Below are positions 25,866 to 35,057 of a stretch of DNA of 64,000 nucleotides, in pieces; the stretch's first letter is position 1, and every line of letters starts with the position of its first letter. This DNA is from Trichloromonas sp034006665 (GTDB lineage: Bacteria > Desulfobacterota > Desulfuromonadia > Desulfuromonadales > Trichloromonadaceae), in contig NZ_JAVESI010000008.1 of NCBI RefSeq assembly GCF_034006665.1, forward strand, positions 30,485-94,484, given 5' to 3'. Made by a program: the position numbers and the translations under genes. The notes under the pieces are model-generated. The model did no database searches and had not been told where the DNA came from. It saw nothing but the letters and a program-made list of their open reading frames with translations.

Positions 25866-26411
25866 ATGAAAGAAGCTACCGTGGAATGCTTGCGAGGCGA
25901 TATCACCACCTTGGCGGTCGACGCCATCGTCAATGCCGCCAACAATAGTCTGCTCGGTGGTGGCGGGGTGGACGGCGCCATCCATCGTGCCGCCGGTCCG
26001 GATCTGCTGGCGGAGTGTTGCACCCTGGGGGGCTGTCCGACGGGGCAGGCGCGCATCACCGGCGGTCACCGTCTACCGGCCCGTTACGTCATCCATACCG
26101 TCGGGCCGGTCTGGCACGGCGGCAATCGGGGCGAGGATGCCCTGCTTGCTTCCTGTTACCGCGAAAGTCTGCACCTGGCGACGGAAAACGGGCTGCAAAG
26201 CATCGCTTTTCCCTCGATCAGCACCGGCGTCTACGGTTTTCCCATAGACCGGGCTTTCCGCATCGCGCTCAGGGAAATCCGCGACTTTCTGAAAGAAAAA
26301 TCCACTTTGACGCGAATCCTTTTGATCTCTTTTTCCGCCGCCGATCTGCAAACCTGCCAAACGGCCTATGGCGAAATTTTCGGCGACAGCGCCATTGAGG
26401 AGGGGGGATGA
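25866..26411 (+). CDS. Macro-domain protein (O-acetyl-ADP-ribose deacetylase type)
   Basis: 181 residues, a single macro domain that binds ADP-ribose and removes acyl or ADP-ribosyl groups. Motifs seen: GDITTLAVDAIVNAAN at the N-terminus, LLGGGGVDGAIHRAAG and SISTGVYGFP, matching the YmdB/MacroD-type catalytic layout with Asn and Asp in place. Its stop overlaps the next start (ATGA), coupling it to a very large envelope protein, an unexpected partner. AAGGAG lies some 20 bp upstream, with GGGGAGA closer. Confidence 0.93.
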   Translation: MKEATVECLRGDITTLAVDAIVNAANNSLLGGGGVDGAIHRAAGPDLLAECCTLGGCPTGQARITGGHRLPARYVIHTVGPVWHGGNRGEDALLASCYRESLHLATENGLQSIAFPSISTGVYGFPIDRAFRIALREIRDFLKEKSTLTRILLISFSAADLQTCQTAYGEIFGDSAIEEGG

Positions 26412-29400
26412 AACGTTGGCTGAAATGGACGCTGGGGATTGTCGTCGGGTTGCTTATTTTGGGTGCGGTAACCCTGCTGGCGCTGCCGAATCTGGTGCGG
26501 CATTTCGGCGGCAACTGGCTGAAGGAAAATACCGGCCGGACCCTGACTCTGGGCGATCTTTCCCTGAACGTGCTGACCTGGAAACTGGTGGTGGAGGATT
26601 TCGCCCTCAGCGAACCGCACAGCGCTGAGCGCTTCGCCGGGCTGGAGCGCCTGGAAATTCAGGTCAGTCCTAAGTCGATCTTTGAAAAGGCGTTGATTGT
26701 CAACAAGTTCGATCTGGTCGCTCCCTACGCGCAGGTGATCAAGGAAGGCGAGGTTTTCAATTTTTCCGATTTCGCCGCTTCCGACAAGCCCGAGGAAGCT
26801 CCGCCGAAAGAGGCGGAGGAACCGGCCGAGCCCTTTCTCTTCTCCCTCAACAACCTGCGTATCCTCGACGGCGAGGCGCTGTACGTCGAGCGCAAGGAGG
26901 GGGCGGAGACCCAACGCCATACCCTGCGCGAACTGAATCTGGCTGTTCCGTTCATCGGCAATGTCCCGCACCTGCTCGACCAGTACATCACCCCGGCCCT
27001 GTCGCTGGTGCTGAACGACGCCCGGCTGCGCGGGGAAGGGCAACTCAAGCTCTTCACCGAGGCGGTGGAAGCCTCCGTCGATCTGCGCCTCAGCGACGTG
27101 GACATCCCTTTCTATCTCAAGCTGGTGCCCGCGCCCCTGCCGGTTCAGGTGCGTTCCGGCAGACTCGGTTCCGACCTGCAACTGGTCTATCGGGCGACGG
27201 CGGAGAAGGCGCCGGAGCTGGAGGTGGGGGGCAAGGTCCGGCTTTCGGCTCTCGATGTGGCCGAACCCTCTGGAGGCGATCTGGTGAAACTGCCCCAGGT
27301 CAATATCGATCTGGCGACCTCGCGGGTACTCGAAAATCAGGTGCTGCTCAACGGCGTCTACATTTACAGTCCCGAAATTACCCTGGATCGCAACCCGGCC
27401 GGCGAGCTGAACTTTGCCCAGCTGGGGCAACCAGCCGCCTCTTCAGGAGCGGAAAAAGCGACAGAGCCCGAGCCGAAACCGGCCGAAGCGGAGTCCGTCG
27501 CCGGGAAACAAGCCCCGTTTCTGGCGACGGTGAAGACCCTGCTGGTGAAAAACGGGCGCCTCGCCTTCCGCGATGCCGTTCCCGAAGGAGGCTTTAGGCG
27601 CGATATCCGTGACCTCGATCTCACCGTCAAGGATTTTTCCACGGCTCCAAAGCAGCGGGCGTCCTATGTCCTTTCCCTGAAGACCGATCAGGAAGAAGAG
27701 GTCAAAATCGACGGCGGGCTGGTACTCGAACCCCTGGCGGTGGAGACGTCCGTCGATCTCTCCGGGCTCGGGCTGGAGGGTTATTATCCCTACCTCAAGC
27801 CCTTTCTCAACCACCCCGTTTCCGGTGCCGCCGCCGTCACGGCCGGTCTCGATTTCCGCGACGGGGTTATCCGCGTCGCCGATGGCGTTCTCGACCTGCG
27901 CAACCTGCACGTTCCCTTTGGCGGCAACGAGGGTTTGAAGCTGGCCCAGGTGCGGGTGGCGGGCGTCGGCTTCGACGGCGGCAAAAACCGCCTCGATATC
28001 GCCAAGATCGATTTGGCCGACGGCGGCGCGACCCTGTCCATGAGCCCGGAAGGGCGGATTTCCGCGCTCAACCTGCTGCGGGAAAGCGAGCCGGAAACGG
28101 CTTCCGCGCCAAGAAAAAAGGCCAAGGCCGGCAAATCTGAAGGAACGGCGCAGCCCTTCCGGTATCACATGGAGGAAATCACCGCCCGCAAGCTGCGTAT
28201 TGATTTCACCGACAAAATGCCGAAGAAACCGGCGCGCCATGTGCTGGCCGGGCTTGACCTCTCCCTCAAAAACCTGGCTGGGCCGGAGGCCGTGGTCAGC
28301 CCCTTCCGCCTGAAAAGTTCCTATAACAAAGGCGGATATTTGAACCTTTCCGGCGATGTGGTCGCGGCCACCGGCAAGCTCAATCTGCACAGCCGCCTGA
28401 AGGGGATCGCTCTGACCGATTTCGTCCCCTATTTCCCCGATTCGGTGCGGATGGTTTTGGCCGACGGTCAGCTCGACACCGATTTGAAGGTCAAGCTCCA
28501 TCCGCAGAAGGGCGGGCTCACCGGGGCTTTTTCCGGCAATCTCGGCATCCGCAACTTCTATGGCCTCGACGGTGAGCATCGCGAGGAACTGCTGCGTTGG
28601 GGGAGTTTGCAGATTGACGACATTGCCGGGGATATCCAGCCCTTTGCCCTGCATATCGGCGGTATCGCCCTGAGCGACTACACGGCGCGCATTGTTATCG
28701 ACGAACAGGGTCTGCTCAACTTGAATGGTATCGTCGCCGCCGATGAGCCGGAAGCCGTTCCCGGGGAAGCCGGGGCCGATTCCGTACCGGCGGAGGCCGA
28801 ACCGGCGAAGCCCGATAAAGCCGTCGCGGTCGTCGAACCGGCGCCATTGGAAAGCGCACCCGCCGAACCGGGCCCGGAAATCGCCATCGACGCCATCACC
28901 CTGCAAGGGGGTACCGTCTCCTTCACCGACCGGCAGATGCAGCCGGCTTTCGCCACCACCATGTATCAACTCGGCGGCAAGATCGGCCGCATTTCCACCT
29001 CGGGGGCGGAACCGGCCGAGGTCGATTTGCGCGGGCATCTGGAAAATCTCTCACCCCTGCAGATTTCCGGGCAGATCAATCCCCTGGCGCAGGAGCTCTT
29101 CGCCGACATCAAGCTCAGCTTCAAGGATATCGAACTCTCGCCGGCGACCCCCTACACCGGCACCTATCTCGGCTACACGGTGGAAAAGGGGAAGTTGACC
29201 CTCGATCTCGAATACAAAATTGCCGAAAAGGCCTTGCAGGCCCAGAACCGGGTGCTAATCGACCAGTTCACGTTTGGCGATGAGGTGGAGAGCGAGCAGG
29301 CGGTCAATCTGCCGGTCAAGCTGGCGGTGGCCCTGCTCAAGGATCGCAACGGCGCCATCAAACTCGATATTCCGGTCGCCGGGCGCACCGATGACCCGGA

Positions 29401-30082
29401 ATTCAGCGTCTTTTCGGTGGTCTTGACGGTGCTGAAAAATCTGCTAATCAAGGCGGCGACCTCGCCCCTCTCCCTGTTGCAGTCGGCCTTCGGCGGCGGT
29501 GGCGAGGAAGTCACGGCGGCGGTCTTCCCTTTCGGCAGTTCGGCGCTGCTTCCGGCTGAAGAGCAGAAGCTCGATACCCTGGCGGCCATGCTCAAGGACC
29601 GTCCGGCGTTGCGTCTGGAACTCGCCGGTTTCGTCGATGCCGAAAAAGATCCGGAAGGGTATCGCAAAGAACTTCTGGAACAGCGGCTGCGCAAGGCGAA
29701 ATTCCTCGAACTGGTGGACGAAAAAGAGAATTTGCCGGGACAGACCGAGGCGAACGTAGAGATTCTTCCGGAGGAGCGGGAGCGCTATCTGGAAGAAGTC
29801 TACGACCGCGCCGATTTTCCCAAACCGCGCAACGTGCTGGGGCTGAATAAAAGCCTGCCGGCGGAAGAGATGGAGAAGCTGATTCTGGCCAATACCGACG
29901 TGGGCCCGCCGCAACTGCAAGCTTTGGCCAAGGCACGGATGGCGGCGGTGGTGAATTATCTGACCGGCCCCGGCGGACTGCCGGCGGATCGTCTCTTTCA
30001 GACCCTGCCCGATATCGAAAAGAAGCCGAAAGAAAAAGAGGCCACCGGGAATCGGGTGGAATTCGACGTGGTCGCCCGCTGA
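26408..30082 (+). CDS. Giant AsmA-like DUF748 protein with OmpA-like C-terminal region
   Basis: 1224 residues. An N-terminal membrane anchor (about 7-29) is followed by a long beta-rich body with AsmA/DUF748 repeats. This group is related to TamB/AsmA-like bridges implicated in lipid movement between inner and outer membranes. The conserved DUF748 block VALLKDRNGAIKLDIPV near residue 980 is present. Two Ala/Pro/Glu-rich linkers lie near 350 and 790. The C-terminus (about 1030-1100) has FPFGSSALLPAEEQKLDTLA, like the start of an OmpA peptidoglycan-binding domain. It is coupled to the macro-domain gene and ends at a terminator. The cargo is unknown. Confidence 0.88.
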   Translation: MKRWLKWTLGIVVGLLILGAVTLLALPNLVRHFGGNWLKENTGRTLTLGDLSLNVLTWKLVVEDFALSEPHSAERFAGLERLEIQVSPKSIFEKALIVNKFDLVAPYAQVIKEGEVFNFSDFAASDKPEEAPPKEAEEPAEPFLFSLNNLRILDGEALYVERKEGAETQRHTLRELNLAVPFIGNVPHLLDQYITPALSLVLNDARLRGEGQLKLFTEAVEASVDLRLSDVDIPFYLKLVPAPLPVQVRSGRLGSDLQLVYRATAEKAPELEVGGKVRLSALDVAEPSGGDLVKLPQVNIDLATSRVLENQVLLNGVYIYSPEITLDRNPAGELNFAQLGQPAASSGAEKATEPEPKPAEAESVAGKQAPFLATVKTLLVKNGRLAFRDAVPEGGFRRDIRDLDLTVKDFSTAPKQRASYVLSLKTDQEEEVKIDGGLVLEPLAVETSVDLSGLGLEGYYPYLKPFLNHPVSGAAAVTAGLDFRDGVIRVADGVLDLRNLHVPFGGNEGLKLAQVRVAGVGFDGGKNRLDIAKIDLADGGATLSMSPEGRISALNLLRESEPETASAPRKKAKAGKSEGTAQPFRYHMEEITARKLRIDFTDKMPKKPARHVLAGLDLSLKNLAGPEAVVSPFRLKSSYNKGGYLNLSGDVVAATGKLNLHSRLKGIALTDFVPYFPDSVRMVLADGQLDTDLKVKLHPQKGGLTGAFSGNLGIRNFYGLDGEHREELLRWGSLQIDDIAGDIQPFALHIGGIALSDYTARIVIDEQGLLNLNGIVAADEPEAVPGEAGADSVPAEAEPAKPDKAVAVVEPAPLESAPAEPGPEIAIDAITLQGGTVSFTDRQMQPAFATTMYQLGGKIGRISTSGAEPAEVDLRGHLENLSPLQISGQINPLAQELFADIKLSFKDIELSPATPYTGTYLGYTVEKGKLTLDLEYKIAEKALQAQNRVLIDQFTFGDEVESEQAVNLPVKLAVALLKDRNGAIKLDIPVAGRTDDPEFSVFSVVLTVLKNLLIKAATSPLSLLQSAFGGGGEEVTAAVFPFGSSALLPAEEQKLDTLAAMLKDRPALRLELAGFVDAEKDPEGYRKELLEQRLRKAKFLELVDEKENLPGQTEANVEILPEERERYLEEVYDRADFPKPRNVLGLNKSLPAEEMEKLILANTDVGPPQLQALAKARMAAVVNYLTGPGGLPADRLFQTLPDIEKKPKEKEATGNRVEFDVVAR

Positions 30083-30103
30083 TGTCGCAATGCCCCCATC
30101 GCC

Positions 30104-30141
30104 AGGACAGGCCCCTCCGTTTGGGTGGGGCCTGTCCTTTT
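30104..30141 (+). terminator. Intrinsic terminator after the DUF748 gene
   Basis: Perfect 12-bp stem AGGACAGGCCCC / GGGGCCTGTCCT with a short loop, followed by TTTTG. Confidence 0.88.
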
Positions 30142-30230
30142 GTGGCCGGGGTATAAAGATTGCACTGGGCTAGCCTGTGCGAAAAAAGGTTGTTTCTACC
30201 ATAACTTTCTTCCCGCCAATGGAGGAGCCC

Positions 30231-30518
30231 ATGGCCGTCAAGATCATCATCGTCAGGCGCGTGCCCAAGGAAAAACAGAACGAAATCCGTCCGCTGTTGT
30301 TGCAGATGCGGGCCGTGGCCAACGCCCAGGCCGGTTACATCTCTGGCGAAACTCTGGTCAATTACGACGATCCCGAGGAGAATCTGGTCATCAGCACCTG
30401 GAAGTCCCTGGAAAACTGGAACCAGTGGCTGCGCAACGAGCAGCGTATCGACTTGCAGTCCCAGGTCGACCGGATCCTCGGCCACGAAACCCTCTATCAG
30501 ATCTATTACAACGGCTGA
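30231..30518 (+). CDS. ABM-fold (antibiotic biosynthesis monooxygenase-like) small protein
   Basis: 95 residues with the ferredoxin-like dimeric alpha/beta barrel of the ABM family: strand VKIIIVRRV, helix, YISGETL, and LVISTWKSLENWNQWL. Proteins of this fold include quinol monooxygenases and haem-degrading or ligand-binding dimers. Start at 30231 has GGAGGAG upstream. It is 41 bp before the carboxyltransferase gene and probably co-transcribed with the decarboxylase. The function in that setting is unknown. Confidence 0.85.
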   Translation: MAVKIIIVRRVPKEKQNEIRPLLLQMRAVANAQAGYISGETLVNYDDPEENLVISTWKSLENWNQWLRNEQRIDLQSQVDRILGHETLYQIYYNG

Positions 30519-30559
30519 GTGCGCAAGCTGCGCGCCTTTTCGTGCAAAGGACCATGGCC

Positions 30560-32119
30560 ATGGCCGCAACGATGGAAGAAAAAATCAATCATCTTTTACA
30601 GATGCGTCAACAGGCGATGCAGGGGGGCGGGACCGCGAAGATCAGGAAGCAGCACGGCCAGGGGCGGCGCACCGCCCGGGAGCGTCTGGCTCTGCTCCTT
30701 GACGAAGGGAGTTTCGAAGAGTTTGACATGTTCAAGACCCACCGTTGTCACCATTTTGACATGGAGAAATCCCAGATTCCCGGTGACGGGGTAGTGACCG
30801 GCTACGGAACCATCGATGGCCGCCTGGTCTATGTTTTCTCCCAGGATTTCACCGTCCTCGGCGGCTCTTTGTCGGAGACCTTCGCCGAGAAGATCTGCAA
30901 GGTCATGGATCTGGCGGTACAGAACGGCGCGCCGCTCATCGGCCTCAACGATTCGGGGGGGGCGCGTATTCAGGAGGGGATCGAGAGCTTGGCCGGTTAT
31001 GCCGATATCTTTTTGCGCAATGTCCGCGCTTCCGGGGTTATCCCCCAACTCTCGGGAATCTTCGGCCCCTGTGCCGGGGGCGCCGTCTATTCTCCGGCGC
31101 TCACCGATTTCACGGTGATGGTGCGGGGCAACAGCTACATGTTCCTGACCGGTCCCAAGGTGGTCAAGGCGGTGACCCACGAGGACGTGGACGAAGAAAC
31201 TCTCGGCGGCGCCTCCGTGCATGCCGCCAAAAGCGGCGTCGCCCATCTGGCCGCCGAAAGCGAAGAGCAGGCCATTGCTTTCCTGCGCGAACTTTTTTCC
31301 TTTTTGCCTCAGAACAATCTGGAGTCGTCGCCGCGCTTGGAGACGGAGGATGCCCCTGACCGGGAAATTCCTTATCTCAACGAGGTGTTGCCGGAAAACC
31401 CCAACCAGCCCTACGACATGAAGGAGATAGTGTTCAACGTCGTCGATGACGGGCGCTTTCTCGAAATCCAGCCCGAATTCGCCCCCAACTTGATCATCGG
31501 CTTCGCTCGCTTCGGCGGCATGGCCGTCGGCATCGTCGCCAACCAGCCCCAATACCTGGCCGGGGTTCTGGACAATCATGCCTCCATCAAGGGGGCGCGC
31601 TTCGTGCGTTTCTGCGACGCCTTCAACATTCCGCTGGTGACCTTCGTCGACGTGCCCGGCTTTTTGCCCGGCACGGCGCAGGAATACGGCGGCATCATCC
31701 GCAACGGCGCCAAGCTGCTTTACGCCTACGCCGAGGCGACCGTGCCCAAAGTCACGGTGACGACCCGCAAGGCTTATGGCGGCGCCTATTGCGTCATGAG
31801 TTCCAAGCATCTCAAGGGGGATATCAACTACGCCTGGCCGTCGGCGGAAATCGCCGTGATGGGACCGAAGGGGGCGTCGGAAATCCTTTACGCCAAGGAG
31901 TTGAAGAAGCATCCCGAAGAGGCGGAGCGCCTGCTGGCGGAAAAGGAGCGGGAATACGCCGAAACCTTCGCCAATCCCTACGTGGCGGCGCGGCGTGGTT
32001 ACATCGACGACATCATCCTGCCCTACCGCACCCGGCTGCGCATCATCAAGGCGTTGGGGATGCTGGAAAACAAGCAGGATTCACTGCCGGCCAAGAAGCA
32101 CGGCAACATCCCCCTCTGA
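30560..32119 (+). CDS. mmdA: Methylmalonyl-CoA decarboxylase/acyl-CoA carboxyltransferase alpha subunit
   Basis: 519 residues of the acyl-CoA carboxyltransferase family. Transfers the carboxyl group from (S)-methylmalonyl-CoA (or a related acyl-CoA) to biotin on the carrier subunit. Oxyanion loops are visible as SGGARIQEG with GPCAGGAVYSP, and PGFLPGTAQEYGG with KAYGGAYCVM. Start at 30560 is chosen for AAAGGA 8 bp upstream; ATGs at 30554 and 30572 are also in frame. Followed by OadG, biotin-carrier and OadB genes, which marks it as the alpha subunit of a Na+ pump rather than a cytosolic biotin carboxylase complex (no biotin carboxylase gene nearby). Glutaconyl-CoA or malonyl-CoA remain possible substrates. 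Confidence 0.9.
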   Translation: MAATMEEKINHLLQMRQQAMQGGGTAKIRKQHGQGRRTARERLALLLDEGSFEEFDMFKTHRCHHFDMEKSQIPGDGVVTGYGTIDGRLVYVFSQDFTVLGGSLSETFAEKICKVMDLAVQNGAPLIGLNDSGGARIQEGIESLAGYADIFLRNVRASGVIPQLSGIFGPCAGGAVYSPALTDFTVMVRGNSYMFLTGPKVVKAVTHEDVDEETLGGASVHAAKSGVAHLAAESEEQAIAFLRELFSFLPQNNLESSPRLETEDAPDREIPYLNEVLPENPNQPYDMKEIVFNVVDDGRFLEIQPEFAPNLIIGFARFGGMAVGIVANQPQYLAGVLDNHASIKGARFVRFCDAFNIPLVTFVDVPGFLPGTAQEYGGIIRNGAKLLYAYAEATVPKVTVTTRKAYGGAYCVMSSKHLKGDINYAWPSAEIAVMGPKGASEILYAKELKKHPEEAERLLAEKEREYAETFANPYVAARRGYIDDIILPYRTRLRIIKALGMLENKQDSLPAKKHGNIPL

Positions 32120-32137
32120 CCGGAGCGAGGCCTCATC

Positions 32138-32515
32138 ATGATTCACGTCAATTGGCAGAATGTGCTGGACGGTCACGGCTTCGCCATCACGATCATCGGC
32201 ATGGCGATCGTCTTCTCCGGGCTGGTGCTCATCAGCCTGTTCATTGCCCAGTTGCCCAGGTTGCTCGCCTTGTTCGACCGGCTGACGACCAGCGCTCCGC
32301 GTCTGGCGGCGCCGAGGGAAGTCGTTGCCGAAGGAGCGGCCGTTCCCCGGGGGGAAGAAATCATGGCGGTCATCAGTTTGGTGGTGCATATGGAGTTGGA
32401 ACGGCTCACCGGGGAAAGCCAGAAAATCACCATCTTGAGACGTTCGGGACAGGGCGCGATCTGGGCTTCGGCCGGCAAGGTGCGCAGTCTCTCGCAAAGG
32501 AGTCCCCATGCGTAA
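32138..32515 (+). CDS. Decarboxylase gamma subunit, OadG family
   Basis: 125 residues. One N-terminal membrane helix (about 15-38), then a Pro/Ala linker and a small soluble part. In Na+-translocating decarboxylases this subunit holds the carboxyltransferase and carrier to the membrane beta subunit. The sequence is weakly conserved, so the call rests on length, topology and position between alpha and biotin-carrier genes. It overlaps the biotin carrier gene by 8 bp. Confidence 0.82.
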   Translation: MIHVNWQNVLDGHGFAITIIGMAIVFSGLVLISLFIAQLPRLLALFDRLTTSAPRLAAPREVVAEGAAVPRGEEIMAVISLVVHMELERLTGESQKITILRRSGQGAIWASAGKVRSLSQRSPHA

Positions 32516-32990
32516 GTATGAACTGAAAATCAACGACAAACCCTTTTCCGTCCATGTCGTGGAATTCTCCGCCGAGGAGGCGCAACTGGAAGTGAACGGC
32601 CAAAGCTACCGGGTCGCTATCGACAAAATCAGCGAAACACTGGGGGCTTCCGGTGAAGCGCCGCCGGTGCGCAGCTTCTCCTCCTCCGCTCCGGTGACGG
32701 CTCCGGCCTATGTGGGGGCTATGCCGGGCTCCGACAATGCCGGCAGCGTCCGGGCGCCGATTCCCGGCTCGATCATGGCGGTCTTCGTCAAGGTTGGCGA
32801 CAAGGTTCAGGCCGGCCAGCCTCTCTACAAGATGGAGGCGATGAAGATGGAGAACGAAATCAACGCCCATCTCGACGGTACCGTCAGTGCCATCCATGTC
32901 CATCCCGGGGATTCGGTCAACCAGGGGCAGGAGATCCTGGCCATCGCGCCCGCCACGGTTCTGAAAAACCGCCGCAAGGGCGACCTCTGA
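32508..32990 (+). CDS. Biotin carboxyl carrier subunit
   Basis: 160 residues. The biotinylation motif EAMKMEN is intact, with Lys113. The biotinyl/lipoyl domain occupies about 80-150 (APIPGSIMAVFVKVGDKV, then HPGDSVNQGQ). The N-terminal 45 residues form a short beta-rich module followed by a Ser/Ala/Pro linker. It carries carboxybiotin from the alpha to the beta subunit of the pump. GCAAAGGAG lies before the ATG. Confidence 0.95.
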   Translation: MRKYELKINDKPFSVHVVEFSAEEAQLEVNGQSYRVAIDKISETLGASGEAPPVRSFSSSAPVTAPAYVGAMPGSDNAGSVRAPIPGSIMAVFVKVGDKVQAGQPLYKMEAMKMENEINAHLDGTVSAIHVHPGDSVNQGQEILAIAPATVLKNRRKGDL

Positions 32991-33012
32991 CCTCTTCCCG
33001 GGAGCCTAAGTC

Positions 33013-34146
33013 ATGGATATGCTGTTGAAATTTATTGATGGTACGGGCTTCTCCCTGATGACTTGGGGCAATGCGGTCATGATTGTGATCGGCATCGTCT
33101 TCATCGCTCTGGCCATCGTCAAGGAGTACGAACCGCTGCTTCTGGTGCCGATCGGTTTCGGCATCGTGATCGGCAACATCCCCTTCGTCGCCGGGATGGC
33201 GATCGGCGTGTATGAGCCAGGGAGCGTCCTCAGCTACATCTATTACGGCGTCAGCCAGGGGATCTTCCCGCCGCTGATCTTTCTCGGCATCGGCGCCATG
33301 ACCGATTTTTCCACCATGCTTTCCAATCCCAAGCTGGTCCTTCTCGGCGCGGCGGCCCAGGTCGGTATCTTTCTGACCTTGCTTGGCGCCCTCTTGCTCG
33401 GCTTTACCCCGCAGGAGGCCGGCGCCATCGGCATCATTGGCGGCGCCGACGGGCCGACGGCGATCTTTCTTGCCTCCAAGCTCGCTCCCCACCTGCTTGG
33501 GCCGATCGCCATCGCCGCTTATTCCTACATGGCGCTGGTGCCGGTCATCCAGCCGCCGATCATGAAGCTTCTGACCACCGCCGAGGAACGGCGCATCCAC
33601 ATGAAGCCCCCCCGCCAGGTCAGCCGCCGCGAACGGATCATCTTCCCCGTCGCCGGTTTCATGATTTGCGCCCTGATCGCCCCCGGATCCATGGTGCTTA
33701 TCGGCATGCTCTTCTTCGGCAACCTGCTTAAGGAAAGCCTGGTCACCGAGCGCTTGGCCAATACCGCGCGCAACGCCATGATCGATATCGTCACCATCCT
33801 CCTCGGTGTTTCCGTCGGCGCCAGCACCAGCGCCGACCACTTCCTGACGCCCCAATCGCTGCTGGTCTTCGGTCTCGGTGCTCTCTCCTTCTGTATCGCC
33901 ACCGCCGGCGGTGTGCTGTTCGCCAGGTTCATGAATCTCTTTTTGAAGAATGGTGACAAGATCAACCCGCTGGTCGGCGCCGCCGGGGTTTCCGCCGTTC
34001 CCGACTCGGCGCGGGTGGTGCATACCTTGGGGCAGAAGGAGGATCCCACCAACTATCTGCTGATGCACGCCATGGCCCCCAACGTCGCCGGCGTCATCGG
34101 CTCGGCCATCGGTGCCGGCGTATTGTGGACGGTGCTGGTCAAATGA
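33013..34146 (+). CDS. oadB: Na+-translocating decarboxylase beta subunit
   Basis: 377-residue polytopic inner-membrane protein of the OadB/MmdB/GcdB family. It decarboxylates carboxybiotin and exports Na+. About nine to eleven hydrophobic segments are seen. Family blocks: GIGAMTDFSTMLSNP, GIIGGADGPTAIFLASKLAP with the Na+-binding Asp, and PLVGAAGVSAVPDSARV with the conserved Ser/Asp. Last gene of the pump operon, followed by a terminator. oadB is the generic family symbol; mmdB would suit if the substrate is methylmalonyl-CoA. Confidence 0.93.
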   Translation: MDMLLKFIDGTGFSLMTWGNAVMIVIGIVFIALAIVKEYEPLLLVPIGFGIVIGNIPFVAGMAIGVYEPGSVLSYIYYGVSQGIFPPLIFLGIGAMTDFSTMLSNPKLVLLGAAAQVGIFLTLLGALLLGFTPQEAGAIGIIGGADGPTAIFLASKLAPHLLGPIAIAAYSYMALVPVIQPPIMKLLTTAEERRIHMKPPRQVSRRERIIFPVAGFMICALIAPGSMVLIGMLFFGNLLKESLVTERLANTARNAMIDIVTILLGVSVGASTSADHFLTPQSLLVFGLGALSFCIATAGGVLFARFMNLFLKNGDKINPLVGAAGVSAVPDSARVVHTLGQKEDPTNYLLMHAMAPNVAGVIGSAIGAGVLWTVLVK

Positions 34147-34169
34147 CCCTGTGATGCCATGTAAAACAA

Positions 34170-34206
34170 GAAAACGCCCCTCCCGGTTTTTGGGAAGGGC
34201 GTTTTC
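34170..34206. terminator. Bidirectional terminator
   Basis: Stem AAAACGCCC / GGGCGTTTT with inner TCCC / GGGA pairing and a T-rich loop (34171-34205). It lies between the convergent beta-subunit gene and the outer-membrane protein gene, with A/T tracts on both sides. Confidence 0.85.
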
Positions 34207-34232
34207 GGTGGTGAAGCGGCGTTCCGCTCTGG

Positions 34233-34952
34233 TTACCGGGCCAACTCCTGTTGCCGACTACGAATACCGGCCAACCCCTGTAAGACGTTGGTGATGATGG
34301 GATTGGGCGCGGCTTCCCGGCGATGCCGTTGCATCAGCTCTTTGTCGCCGCCGAAGTAATAGCGCAGTCCGGCCAGGGCATGATCGTAACGGTTTTCCCC
34401 GGCGGCCAGATCGACATAGCCGGAGACCCCCCCCATCATCTGATATTCGGCCCCGAGATGAACCCGGTCATCCTCGCTATCAGCGAGGCTGCCGCCCGCC
34501 ACCAGCATCAGATCGGCGCCGGGATACCAGCGCAGGTCGACCACGCCGAAGGCGATATCGTCGATATCCCCGATCTGGTGGCCGATCGTGGCGGCCAAAG
34601 TCACCGGACCGGCGTACAGTTCCCCTTCCACGCCCACCCGGTTGAGGTCGACATCCTGCAATTCAGCGTGATCGGCGAGCAGGCCGAGGAGATAGCTTTC
34701 GGATTCGCGGTAGAGAAGATGCAGTCCCACCCCCTTGAGCTGGTCCTCACCGAGTTCGGCATAGGCGCCGTCGAGTTGCAGGCCGAAACGGGAGCCGACG
34801 GCGAGGCTCGCCTCGCCTCCCTCCAGTTCATCATTCTCGACCTGTCCGTAAATCCCTTGAAGCTGCCCCGAAAAGGCTTGGGCGAAAGGTGTCGGCCAAG
34901 CCGTTACCATACCTGCAACGATGGCGAGAGCCAGGACGATTCTTTGCGGCAT
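34233..34952 (-). CDS. Putative outer-membrane beta-barrel protein
   Basis: 239 residues. Signal peptide 1-25 (ending FAQA). The mature part consists of alternating short strands rich in Gly and aromatic residues (GLQLDGAYAEL, GLHLLYRESESYLLGLL, GAEYQMMGGVSGYVDLAAG), as in a small outer-membrane barrel, ending with LRYYFGG. A basic tail follows, so the last strand is not terminal. Start at 34952 has GGAGG upstream. No family name is recognised. It stands alone between the Na+ pump and a response regulator. Confidence 0.68.
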   Translation of the reverse strand: MPQRIVLALAIVAGMVTAWPTPFAQAFSGQLQGIYGQVENDELEGGEASLAVGSRFGLQLDGAYAELGEDQLKGVGLHLLYRESESYLLGLLADHAELQDVDLNRVGVEGELYAGPVTLAATIGHQIGDIDDIAFGVVDLRWYPGADLMLVAGGSLADSEDDRVHLGAEYQMMGGVSGYVDLAAGENRYDHALAGLRYYFGGDKELMQRHRREAAPNPIITNVLQGLAGIRSRQQELAR

Positions 34953-35057
34953 GAGTCTTTCCTCCGAAAAAATTAAATGCGAACAACCGGGGAAATCGCG
35001 AAGTTGCACCCCTGGATGGATAAAAGACGGATCTTTGTTCTGTGGATGCGAATATGG

